DNA of 64,000 nt from an uncultured Collinsella sp. (GTDB lineage Bacteria > Actinomycetota > Coriobacteriia > Coriobacteriales > Coriobacteriaceae). This document shows positions 34,451 through 44,230 of the stretch, piece by piece. Made by a program: the position numbers and the translations under genes. Within the stretch, counting starts at the first letter, position 1; every line of letters begins with the position of its first letter. Under the pieces are notes generated by a model. The model was not told the DNA's origin, made no database searches, and was given only the letters and a program-made list of their open reading frames with translations. The stretch lies in assembly GCA_900541145.1 (NCBI GenBank), contig UQIH01000003.1, positions 62,001 to 126,000 on the forward strand. The letters run 5' to 3'.

Positions 34451-34530
34451 AGCGCTCGAACAGAAACTGTTTTGCAGTGATGTTCGGGCGCTTTGCTATG
34501 ATTCCCTTTACCCCTGCGGAGTAAAGGGGT
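34451..34530 (+). terminator. Two hairpins after kdgT
   Basis: AGCGCTCGAACA (34451-34462) pairs with TGTTCGGGCGCT (34481-34492), then TTTG. A second hairpin, CCCTTTAC with GTAAAGGG (34504-34529), follows with GTTTATT. Both have weak T-runs. Confidence 0.5.
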
Positions 34531-34593
34531 GTTTATTGCCCTGATTCGAATTGGGCGATTCTGACCATTCGGATATTGAAGGGATGGCGTCTA

Positions 34594-35736
34594 GTGGTTA
34601 AGGCACTCAAGATTGAGATATTCCTGCTATGCATGATTGTTCTTATCGGGCTTGCCGCGCGAAGTCGTCGCTCCTTGTTCTCGAGCACCCTGCAGCTATT
34701 GTTTAGCATGCTTGGCTACACCTCTGCCGCGTACATATTATTCGATATGATCTGGACGCTTTCGGATGGTGCGGACGGCACGTTGGGTATTGCTGCCAAC
34801 TGGATTTCCAACGCGGTTTCGTTTTCGCTCTTTGCCATCGCGTGTCTCATTTGGTTTATCTATTCCGAGACGATGCAGGGCTCTCGCCTTGTGACCTCGC
34901 GCTATAGGGTGGTGCTTGTAACGTTGCCTACGGCTCTGGTGGTCGTGCTGGCTTTTACCAGTTACTGGACGCACGCCTTGTTCTATATCGATTCGCAGGG
35001 CGTGTATCGTCGCGGCTTTGCCTATATGATCCAGCCCATTGTCAGCTACTGTTACGTTATACATACGTCCCTGCATGCGTTTGTGCAATCTCGTAGGGTC
35101 GAGAGCCTGCAGACGAAGGCTATCTATCGAACCTTGGCATTTTTCGCCATTCCGGCCCTGGTGGGCGGTACCTTTCAGATCGTATACTCGGTGCCTGGCC
35201 TTTGTGTCGGCATAATGATTAGCATGTTGCTGCTCTATATCATCTGCCAGGAGCAGCTCATCTCGACCGACCCGTTGACTGGCCTCAACAATCGCAACCG
35301 TTTTGAGACCTATATGCTGTCGCTCTTCTCAAATGTTGGTCATACGGACGATGTGTATCTTCTCATGATGGACGCTGACGGCTTTAAGCAGATTAACGAT
35401 CGCTATGGACATGTGGAGGGTGATCATGCTCTTCAGGTCTTATCTGCTGCGCTCAAAAAGGTCTGCACGGCGTCTGGCAGCTTTATCGCACGTTATGGCG
35501 GCGATGAGTTCGTAGCCCTTCAAAAGGCGGCAGCGGAACAGGACATCATACGTCTGTGCGCGGCAATCAACGACGAGCTCGCGCGCGCCGAGGTGCCGTA
35601 TCTGTTGCGGATGTCCATCGGCTACGCACGGGTCGGTGACGGCGTCGATACCTGGCAAGACTTGCTTCGCGCTGCCGACGCGGAGCTCTACCGCGTCAAG
35701 GCCGAGAAAAAGAAGGCCGGCGTCCAGATACGCTAG
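34594..35736 (+). CDS. Diguanylate cyclase (GGDEF) with N-terminal membrane sensor
   Basis: The protein has 380 residues. Residues 1-225 hold about seven hydrophobic segments, a membrane sensor similar in layout to 7TM/MHYT-type inputs. Residues 232-380 are a GGDEF domain: DPLTGLNNRNRF, MMDADGFKQINDRYGH, ARYGGDEFVAL, intact at the catalytic motif. It makes cyclic di-GMP. No inhibitory RxxD is obvious four residues before the motif. The GTG at 34594 has GAAGGGA at good spacing. It stands alone. Confidence 0.9.
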   Translation: MVKALKIEIFLLCMIVLIGLAARSRRSLFSSTLQLLFSMLGYTSAAYILFDMIWTLSDGADGTLGIAANWISNAVSFSLFAIACLIWFIYSETMQGSRLVTSRYRVVLVTLPTALVVVLAFTSYWTHALFYIDSQGVYRRGFAYMIQPIVSYCYVIHTSLHAFVQSRRVESLQTKAIYRTLAFFAIPALVGGTFQIVYSVPGLCVGIMISMLLLYIICQEQLISTDPLTGLNNRNRFETYMLSLFSNVGHTDDVYLLMMDADGFKQINDRYGHVEGDHALQVLSAALKKVCTASGSFIARYGGDEFVALQKAAAEQDIIRLCAAINDELARAEVPYLLRMSIGYARVGDGVDTWQDLLRAADAELYRVKAEKKKAGVQIR

Positions 35737-35836
35737 GAAAAGGGCGCACGCTGGCGTGCGTGGCGCCCCTCGGCTCACCGATGTACTCCATTAAGCTAAA
35801 GTATGTGAATCCCTTCTGCTAAATAAGGGCAGCTCG

Positions 35837-36772
35837 TTAGGCCTTTTTGGGCCTGTTGACGATGATGATGCCGCTGCAGACCAACAGCAGGGCAACGATG
35901 ACGGTAACGGGGCTCGTGCCAGCGCCCTCGCCGAGCAGCAGCGCGCTCAGCAGTACGCCAAAGACCGGGTTCATAAACCCAAAGACCGAGACGCGGCTGA
36001 CGGGGTTGACGGCAAGCAGGCGCGACCACAGCGAGTAGGCGACCGCGGAGATAAGCGCCATGTAGATGATGAGCGCGATGGCGGGGGCAATTTCGGTGGG
36101 GGACAACGTGCCGCCCATCAAAAACCCGATGGCGGTAAGGACCACGCCACCGACTAAAAACTGCCAGCCGGCGAGCAAGACGCCGTCGTGCTCGCGCGAG
36201 AAGATGCCAATGAGGCAGGTCGACAGGGCGCCCGCAACAGTGGAAGCCAAGATAAAGCCCTCGCCATCGAGCCTGAAGCCAAAGGTGCCATCTGCGCCCG
36301 AGAGGTTGACGAGCGCGACGCCGGCAAAGCCCAGCGCACAGCCAAGCACCTTGGCCGTATTGAGCTTCTCGGTGTGAAATGCCAGGGCGGCAAAGAGGAT
36401 TGCGAGGAAGTTGGCGCTGGCCTCGATGATGGAGCTCGACATGGCGCTGGCGCGCGAGAGGCCCAGATAGAAAAAGAAGTACTGCCCGATAGTCTGGAAG
36501 AGCGACAAGACAAAGATGGGCTTGATGTCGCGAGCCTGCGGAATGAGGGGGCGGCGTTGGGCCGCACTCATCCCAACGATAACTAGGGCGCCGGCAAGCG
36601 TGAAGCGCAAGCCCGCAAAGAGCAGCTGCGAGGCGCTATCGTGCGCCGGGATACCAAAGAGTGCGTAGCCGATCTTGATGCAGGGAAAGGCCGATCCCCA
36701 GAGTGCACAGCAAACAAGACAGCCCAGGATGAGTCCGGGCAGGGTGGCGAGATACGGCTTGCGGCTTTCCAT
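35837..36772 (-). CDS. EamA/DMT-family transporter
   Basis: The protein has 311 residues and ten hydrophobic segments in two EamA repeats (CALWGSAFPCIKIGYALF, RASAMSSSIIEASANFLAILFAAL, and ISAVAYSLWSRLLAVNPVSRVSVFGFMNPVFGVLLSALLLGE, shortened here to mark the second half). The family exports small metabolites. The ATG was chosen with AGGAAGG upstream. It is co-directional with purL, 100 bases downstream of it, but purL has its own terminator. Confidence 0.88.
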   Translation of the reverse strand: MESRKPYLATLPGLILGCLVCCALWGSAFPCIKIGYALFGIPAHDSASQLLFAGLRFTLAGALVIVGMSAAQRRPLIPQARDIKPIFVLSLFQTIGQYFFFYLGLSRASAMSSSIIEASANFLAILFAALAFHTEKLNTAKVLGCALGFAGVALVNLSGADGTFGFRLDGEGFILASTVAGALSTCLIGIFSREHDGVLLAGWQFLVGGVVLTAIGFLMGGTLSPTEIAPAIALIIYMALISAVAYSLWSRLLAVNPVSRVSVFGFMNPVFGVLLSALLLGEGAGTSPVTVIVALLLVCSGIIIVNRPKKA

Positions 36773-36796
36773 GATGTCCTTCCTGCATGCGCGAAG

Positions 36797-36835
36797 CAAA
36801 AAAGAACCCGCCACCGGATGTGTCGGTGGCGGGTG
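36797..36835 (-). terminator. Terminator of purL
   Basis: ACCCGCCACCG pairs with CGGTGGCGGGT around a 7-base loop; on the minus strand TTCTTTTTTGC follows. Confidence 0.85.
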
Positions 36836-36871
36836 TTGTTACCCGAAGGGATTGTACCCGATGGGAAAGGT

Positions 36872-39800
36872 TTAAGCGAAGTAGGCCACGCCGCTCTCAA
36901 AGATCGGCATGAACTTATCGCCGGGGACATGCTCGGGCACGTTGCGGTACAGGTTGTCGCCGCGACGCTCGGCATGGCCCATCTTGCCCAGGACGCGGCC
37001 GTCGGGGCTCGTGATGCCCTCGATGGCGAGTGCGGAGCCGTTGGGGTTGACGGAGAGATCCATGCTGGGCTTACCGTTCTCGCCCACGTACTGCGTGGCG
37101 ACCTGGCCGTTGGCGATCAGCTGGGCGAGCACTTCATCGTTGGCGACAAAGCGGCCCTCGCCGTGGCTGATGGCGACGGTGTAGGGGTCGTCCAGGCTGC
37201 ACTGAGACAGCCACGGGGACAAGTTGGACGAGATGCGGGTGCGCACCAGACGGCTCTGGTGGCGACCGATGGTGTTGAACGTCAACGTGGGCGCATCGGG
37301 CGTGGCGTCGACGATGTCGCCGTAGGGCACCAGACCGAGCTTGATCAGGGCCTGGAAGCCGTTGCAGATGCCCAGCATCAGGCCATCGCGGGCCTTGAGC
37401 AGGTCGCGGACTGCCTCGGTGACCTCGGGAGCGCGGAAGAACGCCGTGATGAACTTGGCGGAGCCGTCGGGCTCGTCGCCGCCCGAGAAGCCGCCGGGGA
37501 TCATGACGATCTGGCTTGCGCGGATGCGGCGGGCAAGCTCGTGGGTGCTCTCGGCGACGGCCTCGGGCGTGAGGTTGTTGATCACGAAGGTGTCGGCCTC
37601 GGCACCGGCGGCACGGAAGGCGCGGGCGCTGTCGTACTCGCAGTTGTTGCCGGGGAACACGGGAATGATCACGCGCGGGCGGGCGATCTTGGCGCCGCCG
37701 TACACGTGGATATCCTTGGCGCGGAAGTCGATGGTCTCGACCTCGGGGGTCTCGCCGGCGCTGCGGTAGGCGAAGACGCCCTCGATGCCGCTCTCCCAGG
37801 CCTCCTGGAGCTCGGCGAGCTCGATGACCTCGGAGCCGGTGTCGATGACATAGCCCTCGACGGTGGTGCCCAGGGGCTCGACGACAACGCCGTCGGCGAC
37901 CTCGGGCAGCTCGGCGTCCTCGGCGAGCTCGACGATAAAGCTGCCGTAGAGCGGGGTGAAGAGGCTCTCCACGTCTACATCCTCGCCAAGCTCGATACCG
38001 ATCTGGTTACCGACGCACATCTTAAAGAGGCTCTCGGCGCCGCAGCCGTAGCCGGGCGTGGATATGGCCAGGGCGTTGCCGGTAGCAGTGAGCGCCTCGA
38101 CGGCGTCAAACGCGGCGAGCAACTGCTGGGCGTCGGGACGGTAGTCCTCGCCATAGGTGGCGGGGGCGATGCGGACGACGCGGTGCGTGAGGCCCTTGAA
38201 CTCGGGCGAGACGGCGCGGGCGGCCTTGCCCACGGCGACGGCGAAGCTGATCAGGGTCGGCGGAACGTTGAGCTCGCCGGTCTCGTCCTCAAACGAACCG
38301 CTCATGGAGTCCTTGCCGCCGATGGCGCCGGCACCCAGGTCGACTTGGGCCATGAGGGCGCCCAGGACGGCTGCCGTGGGCTTGCCCCAGCGCTCGGCCT
38401 CGGTGCGCAGACGCTCGAAGTACTCCTGGAAGGAGAGATAGGCGCGCTTGTGCTCAAAGCCGGCAGCCACGAGCTTGGCGATGGACTCGACCACGGACAG
38501 GTAGGCGCCCGCAAACTGGTCGGCCTCCATCAGATAGGGGTTGAAGCCCCATGCCATGGCGCTCGCCGTGGTGGTCTCGCCGTCCACGGGGAACTTGGCG
38601 ACCATGGCCGAGCTTGGGGTGAGCTGCGTCTTGCCGCCAAAGGGCATGAGCACGGTCGCGGCGCCGATGGTGGAGTCGAAACGCTCGGAAAGACCCTTGT
38701 TGGAAGCGACGTTGAGGTCGGTGACGAGCGAGATCATGCGCTCGGCGAGCGTGGTGCCGGCCCAGCTGGGCTGCCACACGCTGCGGGCACAGACGTGGGC
38801 GACCTGGTGCTTGGGTGCGCCGTTGGAGTTGAGGAACTCGCGGGACAGGTCGACGATAGCGACGCCGTTCCAGGCCATGCGCATGCGCGGCTCGGCGGTA
38901 ACCTCGGCGATAACGGTAGCCTCCAGGTTTTCCTCGGCGGCGTAGCCCATGAACTCCTCGACGTCACCGTCGGCGACGGCGCAAGCCATGCGCTCCTGGG
39001 ACTCGGAGATAGCGAGCTCGGTGCCGTCCAGGCCGTCGTACTTCTTGGTCACGGTGTCCAGGTCCACGTACAGGCCGTCGGCAAGCTCGCCCACGGCGAC
39101 TGAGACGCCGCCGGCGCCAAAGTCGTTGCAGCGCTTGATCAGACGGCAGGCGTCGCCGCGGCGGAACAGGCGCTGCAGCTTGCGCTCGACAGGGGCGTTG
39201 CCCTTCTGGACCTCGGCACCCGAGGTCTCGATGGACTCGGTGTTCTGGGTCTTGGAGGAGCCGGTGGCGCCACCGATGCCATCGCGGCCGGTGCGGCCGC
39301 CCAGCAGGATGATCTTGTCGGTGGGGGCGGGGCACTCGCGACGAACGTGGTTTGCCGGGGTAGCGCCCACGACGGCGCCAACCTCCATGCGCTTGGCCAC
39401 GTAACCGGGGTGATAGAGTTCGTTGACCTGACCGGTGGCAAGGCCGATCTGGTTGCCGTAGCTGGAGTAGCCGGCGGCGGCAGTAGTCACGAGCTTGCGC
39501 TGCGGCAGCTTGCCCTCGAGCGTCTCGGAAACCGGGACGGTGGGGTCGCCGGCGCCGGTGACGCGCATGGCCTGGTACACATAGCTGCGGCCCGAGAGCG
39601 GGTCACGGATAGCGCCGCCCACGCAGGTGGCGGCACCGCCGAAGGGCTCGATCTCGGTCGGGTGGTTGTGGGTTTCGTTCTTAAACAGGAACAGCCAGTC
39701 CTGGTCCTCGCCGTCGACATCGACCTTCACCTTGACGGTGCAGGCGTTGATCTCCTCGGACTCGTCGACATCGGTCATGACGCCGGTCTTCTTAAGGTAC

Positions 39801-40618
39801 TTGGCGCCGATGGTGCCCATGTCCATGAGGCAGACGGGCTTGGCGTCGCGGCCGAGTTCGTGGCGCATCTCCATGTAGCGGTCGAAGGCTTGCTGCACCA
39901 CGGCGTCGTCGATCGTCACGTCGTCCAGGACGGTGCCGAAGGTGGTGTGGCGGCAGTGGTCGGACCAGTAGGTGTCGATCACGCGGATCTCGGTGATGGT
40001 GGGGTCGCGGTCCTCATCGCGGAAGTACTGCTGGCAGAAGGCGATGTCTGCCTCGTCCATGGCAAGGCCGCGATCGGCGATAAAGGCGGCAAGGCCGGCC
40101 TCGTCGAGCTCGCGGAAGCCGTCGAGCACCTCGACGGGCTGGGGCTCGGGGGTCTCCATGTACAGCGTCTCGGGCAGGTCGAGCGAGGCGATGCGTGCCT
40201 CGACGGGGTTCACCACGTAGTGCTTGATGGCATCGATGGCGGCCTCGTCCAGAGCGCCCGAGATCATATAGACCTTGGCGGAGCGCACGGCGGGGCGCTC
40301 GCCCTGGCTGATGAGCTGCACACACTCGCTGGCGGAGTCGGCGCGCTGGTCAAACTGGCCAGGCAGGAATTCGACGGCAAAGACGGCGCCATCGCTTGCG
40401 GGGAGTTCGTCGTAGGTCACATCGACCTGGGGCTCGCTAAAGACGGTCGGCACGCAGGAGCGGAAAAGCTCCTCGTCGATGCCCTCGACGTCGTAGCGGT
40501 TGATGATCCTCAGGGCCTCGATGCCCTTGATGCCGAGAATTTCGGTCAGCTCACCCTTGAGCTGCTGAGCCTCGACGTCGAACCCGGGTTTCTTCTCCAC
40601 GTAGATACGAGAGACCAT
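36872..40618 (-). CDS. purL: Phosphoribosylformylglycinamidine synthase, single-chain
   Basis: The protein has 1248 residues and is the large single-polypeptide PurL. It converts FGAR plus glutamine to FGAM in purine synthesis. The synthetase domain shows YWSDHCRHTTF, NETHNHPTEIEPFGGAATC and GGRTGRDGIGGATGSS. The C-terminal glutamine amidotransferase has PVFPGNNCEYDSARAF, MIPGGFSGGDEPDG and the nucleophile Cys in LGICNGFQAL. The ATG at 40618 begins MVSRIYVEKK and has AGGAAGGCAGGA upstream; longer frames are unrelated. No other pur gene is adjacent. Confidence 0.96.
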   Translation of the reverse strand: MVSRIYVEKKPGFDVEAQQLKGELTEILGIKGIEALRIINRYDVEGIDEELFRSCVPTVFSEPQVDVTYDELPASDGAVFAVEFLPGQFDQRADSASECVQLISQGERPAVRSAKVYMISGALDEAAIDAIKHYVVNPVEARIASLDLPETLYMETPEPQPVEVLDGFRELDEAGLAAFIADRGLAMDEADIAFCQQYFRDEDRDPTITEIRVIDTYWSDHCRHTTFGTVLDDVTIDDAVVQQAFDRYMEMRHELGRDAKPVCLMDMGTIGAKYLKKTGVMTDVDESEEINACTVKVKVDVDGEDQDWLFLFKNETHNHPTEIEPFGGAATCVGGAIRDPLSGRSYVYQAMRVTGAGDPTVPVSETLEGKLPQRKLVTTAAAGYSSYGNQIGLATGQVNELYHPGYVAKRMEVGAVVGATPANHVRRECPAPTDKIILLGGRTGRDGIGGATGSSKTQNTESIETSGAEVQKGNAPVERKLQRLFRRGDACRLIKRCNDFGAGGVSVAVGELADGLYVDLDTVTKKYDGLDGTELAISESQERMACAVADGDVEEFMGYAAEENLEATVIAEVTAEPRMRMAWNGVAIVDLSREFLNSNGAPKHQVAHVCARSVWQPSWAGTTLAERMISLVTDLNVASNKGLSERFDSTIGAATVLMPFGGKTQLTPSSAMVAKFPVDGETTTASAMAWGFNPYLMEADQFAGAYLSVVESIAKLVAAGFEHKRAYLSFQEYFERLRTEAERWGKPTAAVLGALMAQVDLGAGAIGGKDSMSGSFEDETGELNVPPTLISFAVAVGKAARAVSPEFKGLTHRVVRIAPATYGEDYRPDAQQLLAAFDAVEALTATGNALAISTPGYGCGAESLFKMCVGNQIGIELGEDVDVESLFTPLYGSFIVELAEDAELPEVADGVVVEPLGTTVEGYVIDTGSEVIELAELQEAWESGIEGVFAYRSAGETPEVETIDFRAKDIHVYGGAKIARPRVIIPVFPGNNCEYDSARAFRAAGAEADTFVINNLTPEAVAESTHELARRIRASQIVMIPGGFSGGDEPDGSAKFITAFFRAPEVTEAVRDLLKARDGLMLGICNGFQALIKLGLVPYGDIVDATPDAPTLTFNTIGRHQSRLVRTRISSNLSPWLSQCSLDDPYTVAISHGEGRFVANDEVLAQLIANGQVATQYVGENGKPSMDLSVNPNGSALAIEGITSPDGRVLGKMGHAERRGDNLYRNVPEHVPGDKFMPIFESGVAYFA

Positions 40619-40802
40619 TGGTTCCTGCCTTCCTGATCGGTTGGGCGTACGGTACGGTATGCGGCAGCGGTCGGTTTGCGGGGTCTGCCCTGCGGTCGCC
40701 TTGAGCCACATGTTTGTAAACCTCACTATGATACGACAGCTCGCGGCGCGTTGAGGACGGCGAGGGTGCTACAGTGAAGCGCAAACAAGAGAAAGGCATC
40801 AC

Positions 40803-42365
40803 ATGGCATTCGTTTCGCTCGCCATCATCGCACTCGTGGCCTTTGCGAGTCCTTTTATCGCCTCGGCGATTCCCGGAAAACCCGTTCCCGAGACGGTCTT
40901 TTTGCTCGTGCTCGGCGCGGTGCTGGGACCCCATATGCTCGGCGTCATCCATGTAGATGTCGAGGTCTCGCTTGTGTCCGAGCTGGGCCTGGCCTTCTTG
41001 TTCCTGCTTGCCGGTTTTGAGATCGACCCCAAGAGCATCACGGGCGTCGAGGGGCGCTACGGCTTGGCGACGTGGGTCGTCACGTTTGGTATCGCCTGGC
41101 TTGCCGTGCGCTTTACCCCGTGGTTCTCGGTCAGCCATTTCGACGGTATCGCCGTGACGCTTGCCCTCACTTCGACGGCGCTCGGTACGCTCGTGCCCAT
41201 CATGCGTGAGCGCTCGCTCACCGGCACGCGCGTGGGCGACTCGATTCTCGCGTATGGCACCTGGGGTGAGCTCGGCCCTGTGCTTGCCATGTCGGTGCTG
41301 CTGTCTGCCCGCACCGGCATCCAAACGCTTGTAATCCTTGGCTTGTTTGCGGTGGTCTGCGTGTTGCTGGCCGTGGTCCCGAGCCGCTCCAAGCGCGTCG
41401 GCAGCCGCTTCTTTGCGTTTGTCGAGGAACGCGCCGATACCACGTCGCAGACCTTCGTGCGCCTGACGGTGCTCATCCTGGTCACGCTCGTGGCGTTCTC
41501 GGCCGTTTTTGATCTCGACATCGTGTTGGGTTCTTTTGCCGCCGGCTTTGTCTTGCGCTACATCATCCCCGAGGGCAACCATACGCTCGAGACCAAGCTC
41601 GACGGCCTGGCCTACGGCTTTTTGATTCCGGTATTCTTTACCGTATCGGGCGCAAAGATCGATCTGACGGCCGTGGCGTCGCGCCCGGGTCTGCTCGTGG
41701 GCTTTATCGTGGCGTTGTTGATTATTCGTGCCGTGCCCATTCTTATTTCTATGAGCATTTGTCCTGGGACGCGCGATGTGTCGGCGTATGGTCGCATTAC
41801 CGTGGCCCTGTACTGCACCACGGCGCTACCGATCATCGTTGCCGTTACGAGCGTTGCCGTCAACGCGGGTGCACTGTCGCAAGACATCGCGTCGGTTATG
41901 GTTGCCGCCGGCGCCATCACGGTGTTCTTGATGCCGCTGCTCGCGCAGCTCTTCTACCGCGTGGTCGACGCCGCGCCGGTCGCCGCCGTGGCAGAAGTTG
42001 CCGAGCATCCATCCGATGCGCTCGACATCCTGCGCGCCCATCACGATTTGGCGAGCCTGCTCGCACGTGAGCACGAGCTGCTGACTTCGCATGGCCATGG
42101 TCGCGTATTCGAGGGCTTGCCTACGCTCGATACGATTGCCGAGCGTCTTTCCGCCGAGGCGGCGAGCGGCCACATCGATGCCCGCATCGTGGACGCGGCG
42201 CATCTTCTTGCCGATAAGACCTATGGTGATGAGGTCGACCCGTCCGAGCTGACCCCGCGCGAGCGTCGCCGCCTGGAGCGCGCCAAGCTCGCCGTGCACG
42301 AATACCGCCGCCGCATGCTGGAGCTCTATGCGCGCGATGAAGCCCAGGACGACGACGGCAGGTAG
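40803..42365 (+). CDS. Kef/CPA2-type cation:proton antiporter
   Basis: The protein has 520 residues. About twelve hydrophobic segments form the antiporter (PFIASAIPGKPVPETVFLLVLGAVLGPH, FLFLLAGFEIDP, LTSTALGTLVPIM, GSFAAGFVLR). Residues about 395-520 are a soluble helical tail without a clear TrkA-N NAD site. It exchanges Na+ or K+ for H+. GAGAAAGG precedes the ATG. Divergent from purL; a cluster of repeats follows its stop. Confidence 0.88.
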   Translation: MAFVSLAIIALVAFASPFIASAIPGKPVPETVFLLVLGAVLGPHMLGVIHVDVEVSLVSELGLAFLFLLAGFEIDPKSITGVEGRYGLATWVVTFGIAWLAVRFTPWFSVSHFDGIAVTLALTSTALGTLVPIMRERSLTGTRVGDSILAYGTWGELGPVLAMSVLLSARTGIQTLVILGLFAVVCVLLAVVPSRSKRVGSRFFAFVEERADTTSQTFVRLTVLILVTLVAFSAVFDLDIVLGSFAAGFVLRYIIPEGNHTLETKLDGLAYGFLIPVFFTVSGAKIDLTAVASRPGLLVGFIVALLIIRAVPILISMSICPGTRDVSAYGRITVALYCTTALPIIVAVTSVAVNAGALSQDIASVMVAAGAITVFLMPLLAQLFYRVVDAAPVAAVAEVAEHPSDALDILRAHHDLASLLAREHELLTSHGHGRVFEGLPTLDTIAERLSAEAASGHIDARIVDAAHLLADKTYGDEVDPSELTPRERRRLERAKLAVHEYRRRMLELYARDEAQDDDGR

Positions 42366-42375
42366 CCAACGCCGT

Positions 42376-42540
42376 CGCGGAAAATGCATCCCAGAATCCG
42401 CGTCCAGAGTGGGACGCGCTTTCCGCGAAAGGCCCGTTACGGAAAGCGTGTCCCAGAATCCGCGCCCAGAATGGGACATAGTTTCTGAAAGAAGGTCCTG
42501 AGGGAAACTGCGCCCCGTTCTGAGCTGAAATACCGGGACG
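42376..42540. repeat. Three imperfect direct repeats with a period of about 62 bases
   Basis: TCCCAGAATCCGCGTCCAGA begins at 42389 and TCCCAGAATCCGCGCCCAGA at 42451; each is followed by a TGGGAC box and a TTTC segment. A more degenerate third unit starts near 42512 (ending CCGGGACG). Each unit has GTCCCA/TGGGAC-type inverted symmetry. Confidence 0.75.
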
Positions 42541-42562
42541 CAGCTTCCCCTGCAAGCAGAAC

Positions 42563-42604
42563 AAGGCGCGCTGCCTGCGGTTGATGCAGGCAGCGCGCCT
42601 TTTG
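42563..42604. terminator. Bidirectional-looking terminator after hom
   Basis: AAGGCGCGCTGCCTGC pairs with GCAGGCAGCGCGCCTT around GGTTGAT. The T-run is best on the plus strand, but the stem also lies right after the hom stop on the minus strand. Confidence 0.75.
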
Positions 42605-42636
42605 CGTTGGGCCTCGTTGAGGTTCGAAGTAGTGGA

Positions 42637-43980
42637 CTAGTTGGCCATGACGCCTTCGGTCCAAGCCTCAACGTCCTCGATGCGCAGGACGTTGGCGACC
42701 TCGGTCACGCAGTCGACGCCGGCAAGCTCGGCGGCGGCAGCCTGGACGTCCTTCTCGAGCGCGCGGTGCGTCAGGAAGATGACCGAGCAGGCATCGCTGA
42801 CGCCCGACTTGCCGTCCTCGACCTGGTTGATGAGCGAAATCGAGATGTTGTGCTTGGCAAAGATGTCGACCGTCTCGGACAGGGCACCCACGCGGTCGGC
42901 GACCTTCAGGCGCACATAGTACTTGGTCTGGAGCTCGTCCATGGGCTTAAAGGCGAGGTTGTGACCATAGGGCTCAATCTCGGGCAGCGGAGCCACGCCG
43001 CGGCTGATCTGCTCGGAGAGCGACAGGATATCGCCCACGACGGCGCTCGCGGTGGGGAAGGAGCCTGCGCCGGCACCGTAGAACATGGTCTCGCCCACGG
43101 CGTCGCCCACCACGTAGACAGCGTTCATGGCGCCGTTGACCTTGGCGAGCATATGGTCTGCCGGGATGAGCGTGGGGTGCACACGAACGTCGACACCGGC
43201 GTCGGTGTTGCGGGCGATGCCGAGCAGCTTAATGGTGTAGCCGAGCTCACGGGCCTGGGCGATGTCCTCGGCGCCGATGGTACGGATACCCTGCTGGTAC
43301 ACATCGTCGGTGGTAACACGGGTGCCAAAGCCGATGGAGGCGAGGATGGCCGTCTTGCTGGCGGCGTCGAAGCCGTCGACGTCGGCGGACGGGTCGGCCT
43401 CGGCATAGCCCTTTGCCTGGGCGTCGGCGAGCACGTCAGCGTAATCGGCGCCCTCGGCGTCCATGCGCGACAGGATATAGTTGGTGGTGCCGTTGAGAAT
43501 GCCGGCGATGGTCAGGATCTTGTTGCCCACCAGGTCGTGCTCGAGCGTGCTGACAATGGGGATGCCGCCGCCGCAGCTGGCCTCGCACTTAATCTGCACG
43601 CCACACGCGCGTGCCTTCTCGGCAAGCGTCTCGACATGACGGCCCAGCAGGGCCTTGTTGGCAGAGACGACGTGCTTGCCGTGCTCAAAGGCAGTAGTGA
43701 AGATTTCGGTTGCGGGATGCTCGCCGCCGATCAGCTCGACGACGATGTCGACGGCGGGGTCGGTGACGACATCGTGCCAGTCGCTCGTAAAGGCCTCGCG
43801 CTCAATGCCTGCCGCCTCGGCCTGCTCCCAGGCAAGCGCGCAGGCGCGGGTCAGCTTAAGGTCGATGCCGTAGGCGGCCAGGTACTCATCGTGGTGGCTC
43901 TTGATCAGACGGGCCACGCCGCCGCCGACGGTTCCCAGACCGATGAGGCCGACGTTCACGGTGCGCAGGGGTTCGCTCAT
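42637..43980 (-). CDS. hom: Homoserine dehydrogenase with ACT domain
   Basis: The protein has 447 residues. NAD(P) site VGLIGLGTVGGGVARLI (residues 9-25), catalytic-domain motifs SANKALLG, GILNGTTNYIL, GYAEADPSADVDGFDAASK, and a C-terminal ACT domain (YYVRLKVADRVGALSETVDIFAKH). It reduces aspartate semialdehyde to homoserine for threonine/methionine synthesis; ACT suggests feedback control. AGGAGC precedes the ATG. Divergent from the branched-chain amino acid importer, with a 250-base shared upstream region. Confidence 0.95.
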   Translation of the reverse strand: MSEPLRTVNVGLIGLGTVGGGVARLIKSHHDEYLAAYGIDLKLTRACALAWEQAEAAGIEREAFTSDWHDVVTDPAVDIVVELIGGEHPATEIFTTAFEHGKHVVSANKALLGRHVETLAEKARACGVQIKCEASCGGGIPIVSTLEHDLVGNKILTIAGILNGTTNYILSRMDAEGADYADVLADAQAKGYAEADPSADVDGFDAASKTAILASIGFGTRVTTDDVYQQGIRTIGAEDIAQARELGYTIKLLGIARNTDAGVDVRVHPTLIPADHMLAKVNGAMNAVYVVGDAVGETMFYGAGAGSFPTASAVVGDILSLSEQISRGVAPLPEIEPYGHNLAFKPMDELQTKYYVRLKVADRVGALSETVDIFAKHNISISLINQVEDGKSGVSDACSVIFLTHRALEKDVQAAAAELAGVDCVTEVANVLRIEDVEAWTEGVMAN

Positions 43981-44230
43981 AGATAGCTCCTTCGTGCATC
44001 TTATGGATGGATTAACCGCTTAAAGGTTGAGTGCATTCTAGCGTGAAGTGCGGGCGCGTGCTTGCCTGGCAGCGGGAGCAGCACAAAACGGCACCCCCGA
44101 AACGCTGCGGAAACATTGGAAACATGCTCGCTACAAACGAAACTCCGTAACAAACTGTCAACGTTTGCACCATAAGGTTTGCCCTGTACCGCAAGACGGC
44201 CGCACCGCGGCCAGCGAAAAGGGGGACACC
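43981..44230. promoter_or_regulatory. Divergent hom / livK1 upstream region
   Basis: This region of 250 bases holds the direct repeat GGAAACATT-GGAAACATG (44109-44126). GGAAACATT also occurs upstream of the second binding-protein gene at 45460-45468. It is a candidate regulator site; no T-box or ARG-box consensus was seen. Confidence 0.35.

Noticed and set aside
36641..39103. 820-codon plus-strand open frame over purL
   Set aside because: It is antisense to highly conserved PurL motifs; long antisense frames are expected at this GC content.
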